This document shows positions 1 through 7,893 of a stretch of 64,000 nucleotides of DNA, piece after piece (the first letter of the stretch is position 1; each line of letters begins with the position of its first letter). Origin of the DNA: Thalassospira sp. MCCC 1A01428 (GTDB lineage Bacteria; Pseudomonadota; Alphaproteobacteria; Rhodospirillales; Thalassospiraceae). The notes under the pieces were generated by a model. The model was not told where the DNA came from. It was given only the letters and a program-made list of their open reading frames with translations, and searched no databases. The stretch covers positions 16,379 through 80,378 of the forward strand of contig NZ_JFJZ01000022.1 in assembly GCF_002115825.1 (NCBI RefSeq), written 5' to 3'. The position numbers and the translations under genes were made by a program.

Positions 1-936
1 CGCGACAATAATCACACGGCCTGGTACCCGGTCCCTGACGACACCAATCAATACATAGTTTGATCCGCGCACATGACGGGTTTGCGGTGTTGCACCAAAG
101 GGCAAAACCCGCACAAACGGTTCATCCTCGTAACGTTTGGCAAGCACTTCGTGAATTTGCTCGGGCGTCACACCGTCAGCCATCTTCACATAGATGCTTT
201 CCAGAATGCCCCGGCTCATCGGCATCAGGTGCGGGGAAAAGTTAATCACCACATCCTCGCCCGATGCCCATGCCAAACCCTGTTCAATTTCGGGCGCGTG
301 GCGATGCCCGCCGGTACCATAGGCATGAATGCCTTCGGTCACCTCGGCATATAGAAGCCCTTCCTTGGGCGAACGGCCTGCACCGGTAGCACCGGATTTG
401 GCATCAACGATCATGTCCTGCGCCAATACCAGTTTCTGTTCCAAAAGCGGCGTCAGGCTAAGCTGTACCGGGGTTGGATAACAGCCCGGGTTTGCAACAA
501 TCCGTGCCTTGGCAACTTTTTCGCGGTGCAGCTCGGTCAGGCCATAAACCACTTCTTTTTGCAATTCCTGGGCGGCATGTTCGGCCCCGTACCATTCCTT
601 GTAGGTCGCGGCATCGAACAAACGAAAATCGGCCGACAGATCGACAACCTTGATATGGCTTGGCAACCCGGCAATCACTTCCTGTGTCGTGCCATGCGGC
701 AAGGCACAAAAAATGAAATCGACACTGTCCCAGTCTGCTTCGTCAATCCGGATCATGGTGGGCAGATTCAAATGGGCAAGATGGGGAAATACCTCGCCAA
801 ACGGACGTCCGGCGCGTCGGTCGGCGGTCAACAATACAATTTCGGCAGCGTCGTGGTGCGCAAGAATGCGAACCAGTTCCGCGCCGGTGTATCCGCTGGC
901 ACCGAGAATTCCGACTTTAACCTTGACGTCGTTCAT
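1..936 (-). CDS. argC: N-acetyl-gamma-glutamyl-phosphate reductase, 3' end missing
   Basis: Third step of arginine biosynthesis: NADPH-dependent reduction of N-acetylglutamyl phosphate to the semialdehyde, in the cytoplasm. The translation begins MNDVKVKVGILGASGYTGAEL, the N-terminal NADP-binding glycine motif of ArgC, and the active-site cysteine motif NPGCYPT is read near nt 475-490. The start ATG at 936 has a strong ribosome site (AAGGAG about ten bases upstream). The frame is open for 312 codons to base 1. ArgC proteins are usually about 310-350 residues, so only a short C-terminal piece should be lost off the window edge. Confidence 0.95.
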   Translation of the reverse strand, partial: MNDVKVKVGILGASGYTGAELVRILAHHDAAEIVLLTADRRAGRPFGEVFPHLAHLNLPTMIRIDEADWDSVDFIFCALPHGTTQEVIAGLPSHIKVVDLSADFRLFDAATYKEWYGAEHAAQELQKEVVYGLTELHREKVAKARIVANPGCYPTPVQLSLTPLLEQKLVLAQDMIVDAKSGATGAGRSPKEGLLYAEVTEGIHAYGTGGHRHAPEIEQGLAWASGEDVVINFSPHLMPMSRGILESIYVKMADGVTPEQIHEVLAKRYEDEPFVRVLPFGATPQTRHVRGSNYVLIGVVRDRVPGRVIIVA

Positions 937-1094
937 TTCAAATCTTGCTCCTTACAGCATATATTCACGTTTGATTACGGGCGGATGTTGGCAAACATGC
1001 CCCCATGATGCAAGACATTCCGCTCCGCGATCACACAGCTTCGCCATGCAACTTCTGCATATACGCAGAACCACGTGCAGATGGCATAAAAATA

Positions 1095-2435
1095 TCATGG
1101 ATTACGAGGCTTGCGCGCAATTACGGGACAGGCGCTTTTCTCGGCCGGACGGGCGGTAGCGAATCTTTTTATGGCTTCATAGCCGGTAACCGGCATTACC
1201 GGATAGGCCGGAACATAACGATCATCTGAAAGCCCAAACGAACTGGCCCGCAACCCGGAACGCTTTTGCCAGATACGACGATGAGCATCGGAGAGATCCA
1301 CCTTGGGATCATCAATCAGAAAGATCGCATCGCGGGCCAGCCGGTCGTTATATTTATGGGGTGATGGCAACCACGCGGCCAACTGACGGCGCATTTGCCC
1401 AGGCGATGGCACAATGCGGGTGCGAGAAACAAAATACTGCATTTTTTCGATCAGCGGGGCCAGGTTCCCTGGCGGGGCCCCGCCATGCGTGGCCCGGTCA
1501 ATAAAAAAGGCCACATCAATTTCGGTCGGGTCGCGATGAATAACCGGCTTTAATGCCTTGTAAATCCTAAAAAACCGCTGCACCTTGCCGCCATCGGCAT
1601 TGGCAGCTTCATACACCATGCTGTAGGCTTCCTGCACTTCGGGCAAGGCACCATAACGGGCAAACCGTTTTTTTAAATCGTTTCGCCGATGAGCATTGGC
1701 CCATGCGGCACACAATATGGTTTCCACACTGTCGTCATCGCCCAGCACCACCCGGCGCATGGTGTCGGCCTCTGGCCCAAATACGGTTTGCAATAATCCG
1801 GGATGAGCCTTTTCTGCCAGCACAATAATTTGCTGAATTTCGGCCCCGTGCCCGGCCGTCGCCCCACGCGGCCCCCATGTCAGATAGGATGCCTTGTCAT
1901 TCGAATAACAGTTGCGGTCACCCTCGATAAATCTTTTACCGGTGGCAGGGTTACGTGACTGGCAAAAATTGAACTCCACCCGGTCAAAATCGGTTCCTTC
2001 CAACGCAAAGGTCAACTGATTTGCCCGCTCGATGGCATCGGGATATGGCATTATTTCGGGCATGATGGATTGCCACAGGCCAATGGTAACAGCCCCCTGA
2101 TCCGCCGGGTCTTTTACCTTGTCCCGGCCCATTGGGCTGCACGGCAGGTAATCCTTCACAGCCTTTCGGGTGTTTTCTCCGATGGCACCGTCGGGTGCCC
2201 CATATTGCGAGGGTGATGTATGCTGGCATTTGGCGGCGGCAGCAAATAACCGTTCCTGAAACACCGAAACTATACTGAACTTTCCGACAGCAAGCGGGCG
2301 TTGATCATATTCATATAACACCTGATGCGGGTTGGCCGCGGCCTGCGCCCTGCCCCCCAACGGCATCATCATGCCTGCCATACACACCAGCATACATATA
2401 AATCGCTGTATCGTGCCGTGCCGCACCCAATTCAT
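1095..2435 (-). CDS. Secreted protein of unknown function
   Basis: About 446 residues. A short basic start (MNWVRHGTIQRF) is followed by a hydrophobic stretch ending GGRAQAAA, which reads as a Sec signal peptide, so the mature protein is probably periplasmic. Near mature residue 60 the run GAPDGAIGENTRKAVKDYL resembles the end of a peptidoglycan-binding repeat (D-G-I-G..T..A). Cysteines are scattered (CQH, CSP, FCQS, NCYS), consistent with an oxidising compartment. I do not recognise the main domain. An in-frame ATG at 2471 would add 12 residues; I prefer 2435 because CAGG lies six bases before it and it gives a normal signal peptide. The gene stands alone, 158 bp downstream of the argC start. 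Confidence 0.75.
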   Translation of the reverse strand: MNWVRHGTIQRFICMLVCMAGMMMPLGGRAQAAANPHQVLYEYDQRPLAVGKFSIVSVFQERLFAAAAKCQHTSPSQYGAPDGAIGENTRKAVKDYLPCSPMGRDKVKDPADQGAVTIGLWQSIMPEIMPYPDAIERANQLTFALEGTDFDRVEFNFCQSRNPATGKRFIEGDRNCYSNDKASYLTWGPRGATAGHGAEIQQIIVLAEKAHPGLLQTVFGPEADTMRRVVLGDDDSVETILCAAWANAHRRNDLKKRFARYGALPEVQEAYSMVYEAANADGGKVQRFFRIYKALKPVIHRDPTEIDVAFFIDRATHGGAPPGNLAPLIEKMQYFVSRTRIVPSPGQMRRQLAAWLPSPHKYNDRLARDAIFLIDDPKVDLSDAHRRIWQKRSGLRASSFGLSDDRYVPAYPVMPVTGYEAIKRFATARPAEKSACPVIARKPRNP

Positions 2436-2703
2436 TCGTGCCTGCCAACCATGATAAAACCGTTTTGCCATACCAGTTCGTTCAGGTAGTCATTCCGCCA
2501 TGCCAAAGTCAAACCAGCACCTGTTTTTACATCTATATTCCAATGATCAGGGCGACCAGCAAAATCCATCCATATCATTTTCAAGGCCGGCCTGCCACAG
2601 ATTGGCCCTAAACCCTTGGCAGGGTTGGGCCCTGTTACAGTTACCAATACGCTGATATTCCCCCATAACCGTATGGTAAAAATTACAGCGAGATGACGAC
2701 ACC

Positions 2704-2982
2704 ATGCCATCCGATAACGAGCCAAAACGCCATCGCCGCCCGGCCTTTACAAAAATGAGCCGTGACGCACAAAACGAACTTTTCAGCACGATGATCTATC
2801 TGGCGCTTTATATTGCAGGGCCAGTGCTGGTGCTATTGGCCATCGCCCATACAGGGTTCGATCTGGTATCGCTGAACTTTGTTGTTTACAGCTTCATAAC
2901 GGTTATCGGGGCCATCATTCTGGCAAAATGCCTGCAACCCGTTGCCATTATCCTTATAAATAAAAGCAACAAACAGGGTTAA
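2704..2982 (+). CDS. Small two-helix membrane protein, unknown function
   Basis: 92 residues: a basic, hydrophilic N-terminus (about 30 residues, rich in R and K) followed by two hydrophobic helices (around residues 31-48 and 56-80) and a short polar tail. By the positive-inside rule the N-terminus should be cytoplasmic. It is transcribed divergently from the secreted protein gene upstream. I do not recognise a family; small proteins of this shape are common in marine alphaproteobacteria. The open frame has a sensible ATG, but the only support is composition and hydrophobicity. Confidence 0.6.
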   Translation: MPSDNEPKRHRRPAFTKMSRDAQNELFSTMIYLALYIAGPVLVLLAIAHTGFDLVSLNFVVYSFITVIGAIILAKCLQPVAIILINKSNKQG

Positions 2983-3074
2983 CCGTTTTCAATAAAACGA
3001 AAAACCCCGAACCGTTTTACAAACCAGGCAATCGTGCCTTCTTGCATTTGATCCGGGGCTTTAAAACAACGTGA

Positions 3075-3971
3075 TCACACGGCCTGCGCGATAACAAGGG
3101 TCTGTGGCTTTTCAAGCAGGGCCAGCCGATATGTGCCAATTACCTCAAAACCGACCGCTTCATATGCGCGGGCAGCAGCGGGATTATTTGTGAATAATAC
3201 CGATGCCTTACACCCCCGTGCCCGGACCGCCTGCAAACATTTGGCAACCAACAGGCGCGCATATCCCAAATTTCGGTATGCTGGCGGCGTCCAGACCGGG
3301 CCAAGCTGAACAATATCGGGTAATCGGGCATTAAAACCAGCCAGGGCAACCGGCTCCCCCTCCACGATCAACCCCCACCAGGCCCGATCTTCAAGGGCGG
3401 TAACCACACGCGCCGCCACCCGCCCGTCAAGTGACGGGGTTTCACCAGCACCCAGCGCTTCCATTTCATAATCGCGCATCCAGCGCAGCAATGTTGCACG
3501 ATCTATTTTTGCGGCATCAACCACCTGGTAACTATCGGCCAAAGGCGGCATTGATAATTCAAGCCGATCAAGATCAAGGTGATAAAGGGCTTCGTCGTGG
3601 TTGGTTGCATAATGGCTATCCATAAGGCCCCAGCACTGCATAACAGCTTGTGCCGCTTCTGATGGTCCCAATATGCCTGCAACAGGGCCTGTTACGTGAT
3701 CCCGGCAAAAATCAGCCAATTGATTAATAATACCGACATTGTCGGGCGTCCCCTGCACCAGAACATTGCCAGCACGCATATGTGCAATCACAGCATGGAC
3801 AGTGCCATCGGCAGTAACAGCGGCAAAATAATCGGCTGACAGGGGATGTTGACGTCGGCCCATACCGGCAGCACGCAAATTATTGCGCAGGAACATCGTG
3901 CTGCTGGTATGGGTCGACAAAAAGTGTTCAAGGGCGGCCCGGTCGGGCTCGTGCAGAAGTCTGTACTGCAT
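3075..3971 (-). CDS. GNAT-family N-acetyltransferase (FR47-like C-terminus)
   Basis: 298 residues, a two-part GNAT fold. The C-terminal half carries the acetyl-CoA loop region (QLGPVWTPPAYRNLGYARLL, around residues 215-235), then a beta strand and the typical end ...NNPAAARAYEAVGFEVIGTY. The N-terminal half (SSTMFLRNNLRAAG...) resembles the substrate side of FR47/DUF-type acetyltransferases. The acceptor substrate cannot be read from sequence. The start at 3971 has CAGGAAA six bases upstream. It is transcribed in the same direction as rplM-rpsI but is separated from it by a good terminator, so it is probably its own unit. Confidence 0.88.
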   Translation of the reverse strand: MQYRLLHEPDRAALEHFLSTHTSSTMFLRNNLRAAGMGRRQHPLSADYFAAVTADGTVHAVIAHMRAGNVLVQGTPDNVGIINQLADFCRDHVTGPVAGILGPSEAAQAVMQCWGLMDSHYATNHDEALYHLDLDRLELSMPPLADSYQVVDAAKIDRATLLRWMRDYEMEALGAGETPSLDGRVAARVVTALEDRAWWGLIVEGEPVALAGFNARLPDIVQLGPVWTPPAYRNLGYARLLVAKCLQAVRARGCKASVLFTNNPAAARAYEAVGFEVIGTYRLALLEKPQTLVIAQAV

Positions 3972-4026
3972 GGTGTTTCCTGAAAATTAAGATGAATGAC
4001 GGGTATAAATGAAAAGTTCAAAACAG

Positions 4027-4055
4027 AAAAAGCCCGCTGGCGTAACCAGCGGGCT
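4027..4055 (-). terminator. Intrinsic terminator after rpsI
   Basis: Perfect 10-bp stem AGCCCGCTGG / CCAGCGGGCT with a 5-nt loop. A run of five U follows when read on the minus strand. It lies about 30 nt after the rpsI stop and ends the rplM-rpsI transcript. Confidence 0.92.
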
Positions 4056-4086
4056 TTTGAAAATCGCGATTGCGTATAGCTGCCGG

Positions 4087-4572
4087 TTAGCGCTTCGAGA
4101 ACTGGAAGCTGCGGCGGGCTTTGGCTTTACCGTATTTTTTACGTTCAACAGCACGTGAGTCACGGGTAAGGAACCCGCCGGCTTTCAGAACTTTGCGCAA
4201 TTCCGGTTCGAAATTGATCAAAGCGCGTGAAATGCCATGACGCACAGCGCCGGCCTGGCCTGAAAGACCACCACCAACAACGGTGCAGAACACATCATAC
4301 TGCTCGTTACGGGCAGCTGCACCGAACGGCTGGTTGATCAGCATGCGCAGAACCGGACGACCGAAATAATTTTCGAATTCACGACCATTAACGGTGATCT
4401 TGCCTGAGCCACGTTTGATCCAGACGCGTGCAATAGCATTTTTACGACGACCGGTCGCATAGGCGCGGCCCAGTTCGTCAATTTTCGGCTCCGGCAGGGT
4501 GCCTTCAGCAGCAGCGGCCTGACCGGCTGGCGCCAGATCCTTGAGATCTTCAAGAGTTTTGGTGTCGGCCAT
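4087..4572 (-). CDS. rpsI: 30S ribosomal protein uS9
   Basis: 161 residues. The conserved core starts at about residue 37 ([14 protein letters not shown]) and ends with the universal basic tail [14 protein letters not shown], whose last residues reach the P-site tRNA. The core is preceded by about 36 residues of acidic, Ala-rich extension ([13 protein letters not shown]...), as often found in alphaproteobacterial S9. The start codon overlaps the rplM stop by one base (TAATG), so translation is probably coupled. It is the second gene of the classical rplM-rpsI operon. Confidence 0.98.
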   Translation of the reverse strand: MADTKTLEDLKDLAPAGQAAAAEGTLPEPKIDELGRAYATGRRKNAIARVWIKRGSGKITVNGREFENYFGRPVLRMLINQPFGAAARNEQYDVFCTVVGGGLSGQAGAVRHGISRALINFEPELRKVLKAGGFLTRDSRAVERKKYGKAKARRSFQFSKR

Positions 4573-5039
4573 TACTTCGCGCTCCGCTTATTCTTTTCGT
4601 TCATTGCCGCCACATCCAGAACTTCCGGCTGCTGCGCTTCGTGCGGATGCTCGGTGCCTGCATAGACGTGCAATTTGGTCAGAACCTGGCTGCGCAGCGG
4701 ACCACGTGACATCATACGCTCAACAGCTTTGATGATCACACGTTCCGGATGCTGACCGCCCAGGAGCTTGTCCATGGTGCGTTCTTTAATGCCGCCCGGG
4801 TAACCGGTATGCCAGTAAAATTTCTTGTCGGTCAGTTTACGACCGGTCAGTTTTACTTTTTCGGCATTGACGATAACGATGTGATCGCCACAATCCATAT
4901 GAGGCGTAAACATCGCTTTGTGTTTGCCCCGAAGACGATTGGCAACAATTGCAGCCAAACGACCGAGAACGACGTCTTCGGCGTCGATCACGAACCATTT
5001 GCGCTCAATGTCGCTCGGTGTCGCAGTGAAGGTTTTCAT
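4572..5039 (-). CDS. rplM: 50S ribosomal protein uL13
   Basis: 155 residues, the normal length. It begins [22 protein letters not shown] and has the L13 signatures [17 protein letters not shown] and [15 protein letters not shown]13 is an early-assembly protein of the large subunit. ATG at 5039 is preceded by AGGTAA about eight bases upstream. First gene of the rplM-rpsI operon, read from the promoter at 5100-5127; the leader is about 55 nt. Confidence 0.98.
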   Translation of the reverse strand: MKTFTATPSDIERKWFVIDAEDVVLGRLAAIVANRLRGKHKAMFTPHMDCGDHIVIVNAEKVKLTGRKLTDKKFYWHTGYPGGIKERTMDKLLGGQHPERVIIKAVERMMSRGPLRSQVLTKLHVYAGTEHPHEAQQPEVLDVAAMNEKNKRSAK

Positions 5040-5099
5040 AAATTCATTACCTGAAACTGGTTTTCACGGAGGGAATCGCCCCTCGCTGAAAGTGGGCGC

Positions 5100-5127
5100 A
5101 GTATGCCAATTTTTACCGGGAAAGCAA
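5100..5127 (-). promoter_or_regulatory. Likely sigma-70 promoter of rplM-rpsI
   Basis: On the minus strand, -35 TTGCTT (5127-5122) and -10 CATACT (5105-5100) are 16 bp apart. A GC-rich discriminator (GCGCCC) follows, as expected for a growth-rate-controlled ribosomal promoter. Confidence 0.6.
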
Positions 5128-5198
5128 CAGGAATAAAACGTTATAAAACAAACACTTATGTAAATTGGTATTATTTTACCACATTTTTTTTCACTTTT

Positions 5199-5654
5199 TT
5201 ATCCCGCTTTTGCTGTCGGCGGCATCGCATAGGTGCCCACGACATGCGCGCACAGGGTATTATCCACGGCAGAACGGATATGACATTGCGCGACCAGCAA
5301 CCGCTTTCCAGCCTTTAGAACACTGGCTTCTGCGATCAAATCCCCCGGCCTGGCCCCCGAAAGAAAATGCACCGTGGCCTCGGTCGTCACTGCATGATCG
5401 GCAACGGGAACATGCATCCAGGCAACAGCATAAAGAGCAATATCAGCCAATGCAAAAATTGCCGGTCCACATATCACATTGCCGGGTCTGATATGGCGCG
5501 GGTTAAAAGGTAACCGCAACCGCGCAACCGCACCATCCAGACTTTCGGTTATAATTCCCATATCACCGACAAACGGCACTTTTTCAGCCATGATCCGATC
5601 GAAATCGCGCTCGCTAATGCCAATTGTCGGCGCACCGTTTACGGTTTTATCCAT
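5199..5654 (-). CDS. PaaI-like hot-dog thioesterase
   Basis: 151 residues, a single hot-dog domain. The central helix region HIRPGNVICGPAIFALADIA and the following strand TTEATVHFLSGARPGDLIAEA match the 4HBT/PaaI pattern, in which an acyl-CoA thioester is hydrolysed. The usual Asp/Glu of the helix is probably the D in ALADIA. The substrate is unknown; the upstream palindrome, if a LiuR-like site, would suggest branched-chain or medium acyl-CoA metabolism (inference). It is a single gene with no close partner, and the start at 5654 lies 45 bp from the palindrome. Confidence 0.85.
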   Translation of the reverse strand: MDKTVNGAPTIGISERDFDRIMAEKVPFVGDMGIITESLDGAVARLRLPFNPRHIRPGNVICGPAIFALADIALYAVAWMHVPVADHAVTTEATVHFLSGARPGDLIAEASVLKAGKRLLVAQCHIRSAVDNTLCAHVVGTYAMPPTAKAG

Positions 5655-5699
5655 TCCTGAAATATCCTGACGTTTTTTCCAGCGGCTTTCGCTCGCCCG

Positions 5700-5733
5700 C
5701 TCATATTTACGTCAACGTTAACGTAAATATGAG
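5700..5733. promoter_or_regulatory. 34-bp near-perfect palindrome, probable operator
   Basis: Arms of 13 bp, CTCATATTTACGT and ACGTAAATATGAG, match perfectly around CAACGTTA, whose inner AACGTT is also self-complementary. Only one base pair in 34 fails. The half sites TTTACGT/ACGTAAA resemble operators of MerR-family regulators of acyl-CoA catabolism (LiuR type), here as two overlapping copies. It lies directly upstream of the thioesterase gene. Confidence 0.7.
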
Positions 5734-5904
5734 TATCCGTCATTGAGGAATGTAACCATACCACCACATCCGGTATTCAATCGCGTTGGTGAACACTATC
5801 CAGCCTGGCCAATACCACACAACAACGCTGTTATGCTGTCCGTAACAGGACAAAGTGAACACGCAAGGAACCTGCCCGTCTGACGCTACGCCACAGCCGG
5901 TATT

Positions 5905-6777
5905 TCAAAACAACGAATAAAGCTCGATCATGGTAAGCACCAGAACATACCCGACGGCTATTGCTGCAATCATATAGGCACCAATGCGCGGCGCCCATCT
6001 TTCGACCCCCTTGCGTTGCGGTTTTTCAACCGGCTTTGGCGGTCGGGATGCCAAACTGTCCAATGCAGCATAGCTTTCAGCCGTCGCACGCTTGCGTCCG
6101 GCATGTAACTGGTCAACCGGCTCGGTTGCCACAGGCTTTGGTGCTTTTGGGGTTCCCGGTTTTTTATCCGGCAAGCGCAACCCATGATGTTCAATTGCCA
6201 TGTCAGTCAAATCCGGGTTGGGCACAGATGCCGCTGCATCATTTGATGGTACTTGTGTAAATCGCGAAAGAAGGTCATCTGTTTTAGAGTTTTCCGGTTG
6301 TGGTTTCTCCACGGCATCTTGTGGCTGATCTGTCGGGGCATCGCCCCGGGACGTGTTTGCATCGGCAATTGCAGCATTTTTGTTCGCATCTGTTTCATGT
6401 AGGTCGCCTTGCCCCCAATTATAAGAAGGTGGCGCTGCTGCCCTGTTTTCAGCGGGCGTTTCTCCCGGATTTACAGAGGGCGTGTTGCCCGTATCCCAAA
6501 CGAACTGATCCGATCCTCGCCCGTTTTTTAATGCCGGGTCAGGGCCAATTCGCGCAACATTGATCCCCTTGGCCGCCAGCCTTTCAATGGCTGCGGCTTT
6601 TTTTCCTTCAAATTCCCGTTCTATTACATCGGAACGATCATATTTATTCATCGAAGACTGCGTTGCGGGTGACAAAACCCGCCGGGTTTCTTGCAGCTTG
6701 CTCTCAGAAACAAATGCCGTAGGCGCCTTGTCCTGCGGGCCGCGTTCCGGTCTTTCGCGCTCTTCCATGACATTCAC
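5905..6777 (-). CDS. Disordered protein with a single C-terminal membrane helix
   Basis: 290 residues. Residues 1-255 are hydrophilic and rich in P, E, K, D, Q and N with no recognisable fold. The last 25-30 residues (GAYMIAAIAVGYVLVLTMIELYSLF) form one hydrophobic helix right at the C-terminus, the shape of a tail-anchored protein with its bulk in the cytoplasm. The first third (ETRRVLSPATQ...VIEREFEGKKAAAIERLAAKG) may be helical. No family recognised. It is monocistronic, with about 150 bp before the divergent enoyl-CoA hydratase gene. Confidence 0.7.
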   Translation of the reverse strand: MNVMEERERPERGPQDKAPTAFVSESKLQETRRVLSPATQSSMNKYDRSDVIEREFEGKKAAAIERLAAKGINVARIGPDPALKNGRGSDQFVWDTGNTPSVNPGETPAENRAAAPPSYNWGQGDLHETDANKNAAIADANTSRGDAPTDQPQDAVEKPQPENSKTDDLLSRFTQVPSNDAAASVPNPDLTDMAIEHHGLRLPDKKPGTPKAPKPVATEPVDQLHAGRKRATAESYAALDSLASRPPKPVEKPQRKGVERWAPRIGAYMIAAIAVGYVLVLTMIELYSLF

Positions 6778-6929
6778 CTGATGTCAGCAACAGTTGCAGA
6801 TACCGAGGCACTAGTAAGGTCCGCTATGATGTCAGAAAAGTCTGATTGAAGTGATAACAGCGACCATGCTTTTCATGCTATGACAAAAGTACAATTACGT
6901 GCAGAAAAAATTGCACCAGGGAGGAAAAA

Positions 6930-7727
6930 ATGATCCAAAAAGATGAATTCGCCGGAAATTATGTAGTCCGTGAGGATAGCGGCACTACTATTACACTTAC
7001 AATGAACCAACCCAAAAACAGGAATGCCCTATCCTCAAAGATGATGTCGGCTTTGCTAACAGAACTTGATGCCATTGCTACGGATAAAAAAGTTCACACT
7101 GTGATTCTTGCGGCAAATGGCCCGGTATTTTGTGCCGGCCATGATTTAAAGGAGTTAAAAGGTATCTCCAACTGCGATGGTCATGCCGCTTTATTTACCC
7201 AATGCAGTGACCTGATGATGCGTATTGTTACCCTGCCCCAACCGGTCATCGCACGTGTACGCGGCATGGCAACCGCTGCCGGTTGCCAGCTTGTTGCCAG
7301 TTGCGACCTGGCCGTTGCCAGTGAAACGGCGCGCTTTGCTACGCCAGGTGTCAACATTGGCCTGTTTTGTTCGACTCCGATGGTTGCGTTATCGCGCAAT
7401 ATCAGCCGGAAACATGCCATGCGCATGCTGTTAACCGGCGATCCGGTTTCCGCACATCAGGCGTGGCAAATGGGGCTGGTTTCCGACGTGGTTGCCGACG
7501 ATATGCTGGAAAGTACAACCTTCGAACTGGCCGAAAAAATTGCCCGGAAATCAGCATCGACCATTAAAATTGGCAAGGAAGCCTTTTACCGCCAGATAGA
7601 AATGCCCCTGGACGCTGCATATGATTATGCTTCGTCGGTCATGACCACCAACATGCAAACAGCCGACGCAAATGAAGGCATTGGAGCCTTCGTTGAAAAA
7701 CGCCACCCCACATGGCACCACAAATAA
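6930..7727 (+). CDS. Enoyl-CoA hydratase/isomerase superfamily protein, ECHDC3-like
   Basis: 265 residues of crotonase fold: oxyanion-hole loop GPVFCAGHDLKEL near residues 65-77 and the second loop ATAAGCQLVASCDLAVAS near 110-130. In ordinary hydratases two Glu residues do the chemistry (in GGCEL and QPEI). Here the positions read GCQL and TPGV, so both are replaced. The same replacement is known in the ECHDC3 branch, so the protein may bind an acyl-CoA without hydrating it, or catalyse something else. The start at 6930 has GGGAGG about eight bases upstream. A 5-bp dyad GTGCA-N8-TGCAC lies just before the ribosome site. Confidence 0.9.
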   Translation: MIQKDEFAGNYVVREDSGTTITLTMNQPKNRNALSSKMMSALLTELDAIATDKKVHTVILAANGPVFCAGHDLKELKGISNCDGHAALFTQCSDLMMRIVTLPQPVIARVRGMATAAGCQLVASCDLAVASETARFATPGVNIGLFCSTPMVALSRNISRKHAMRMLLTGDPVSAHQAWQMGLVSDVVADDMLESTTFELAEKIARKSASTIKIGKEAFYRQIEMPLDAAYDYASSVMTTNMQTADANEGIGAFVEKRHPTWHHK

Positions 7728-7893
7728 AACGGCGAGAAGCAACCACAAACGGGATATAGGGTGTTTTACCCATGAGAAACGCCTTATATTCCGTGATAGT
7801 TGACGAAACCGCTAATGACATCAAACGCCATGCATCGCGTATCGCCACGGGGCCCATTTCAGTGGTTCGCAAATTTCGCGGTATAACCACATG

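Noticed and set aside
3002..3060. CCCCG...CGGGG pairing after the small membrane protein gene
   Set aside because: The stem is 5 bp with a loop of about 45 nt; too weak to call a terminator.
5961..6260. Plus-strand frames opposite the tail-anchored protein and other long genes
   Set aside because: They are antisense shadows of coding sequence, with compositions set by the codon use of the real gene.
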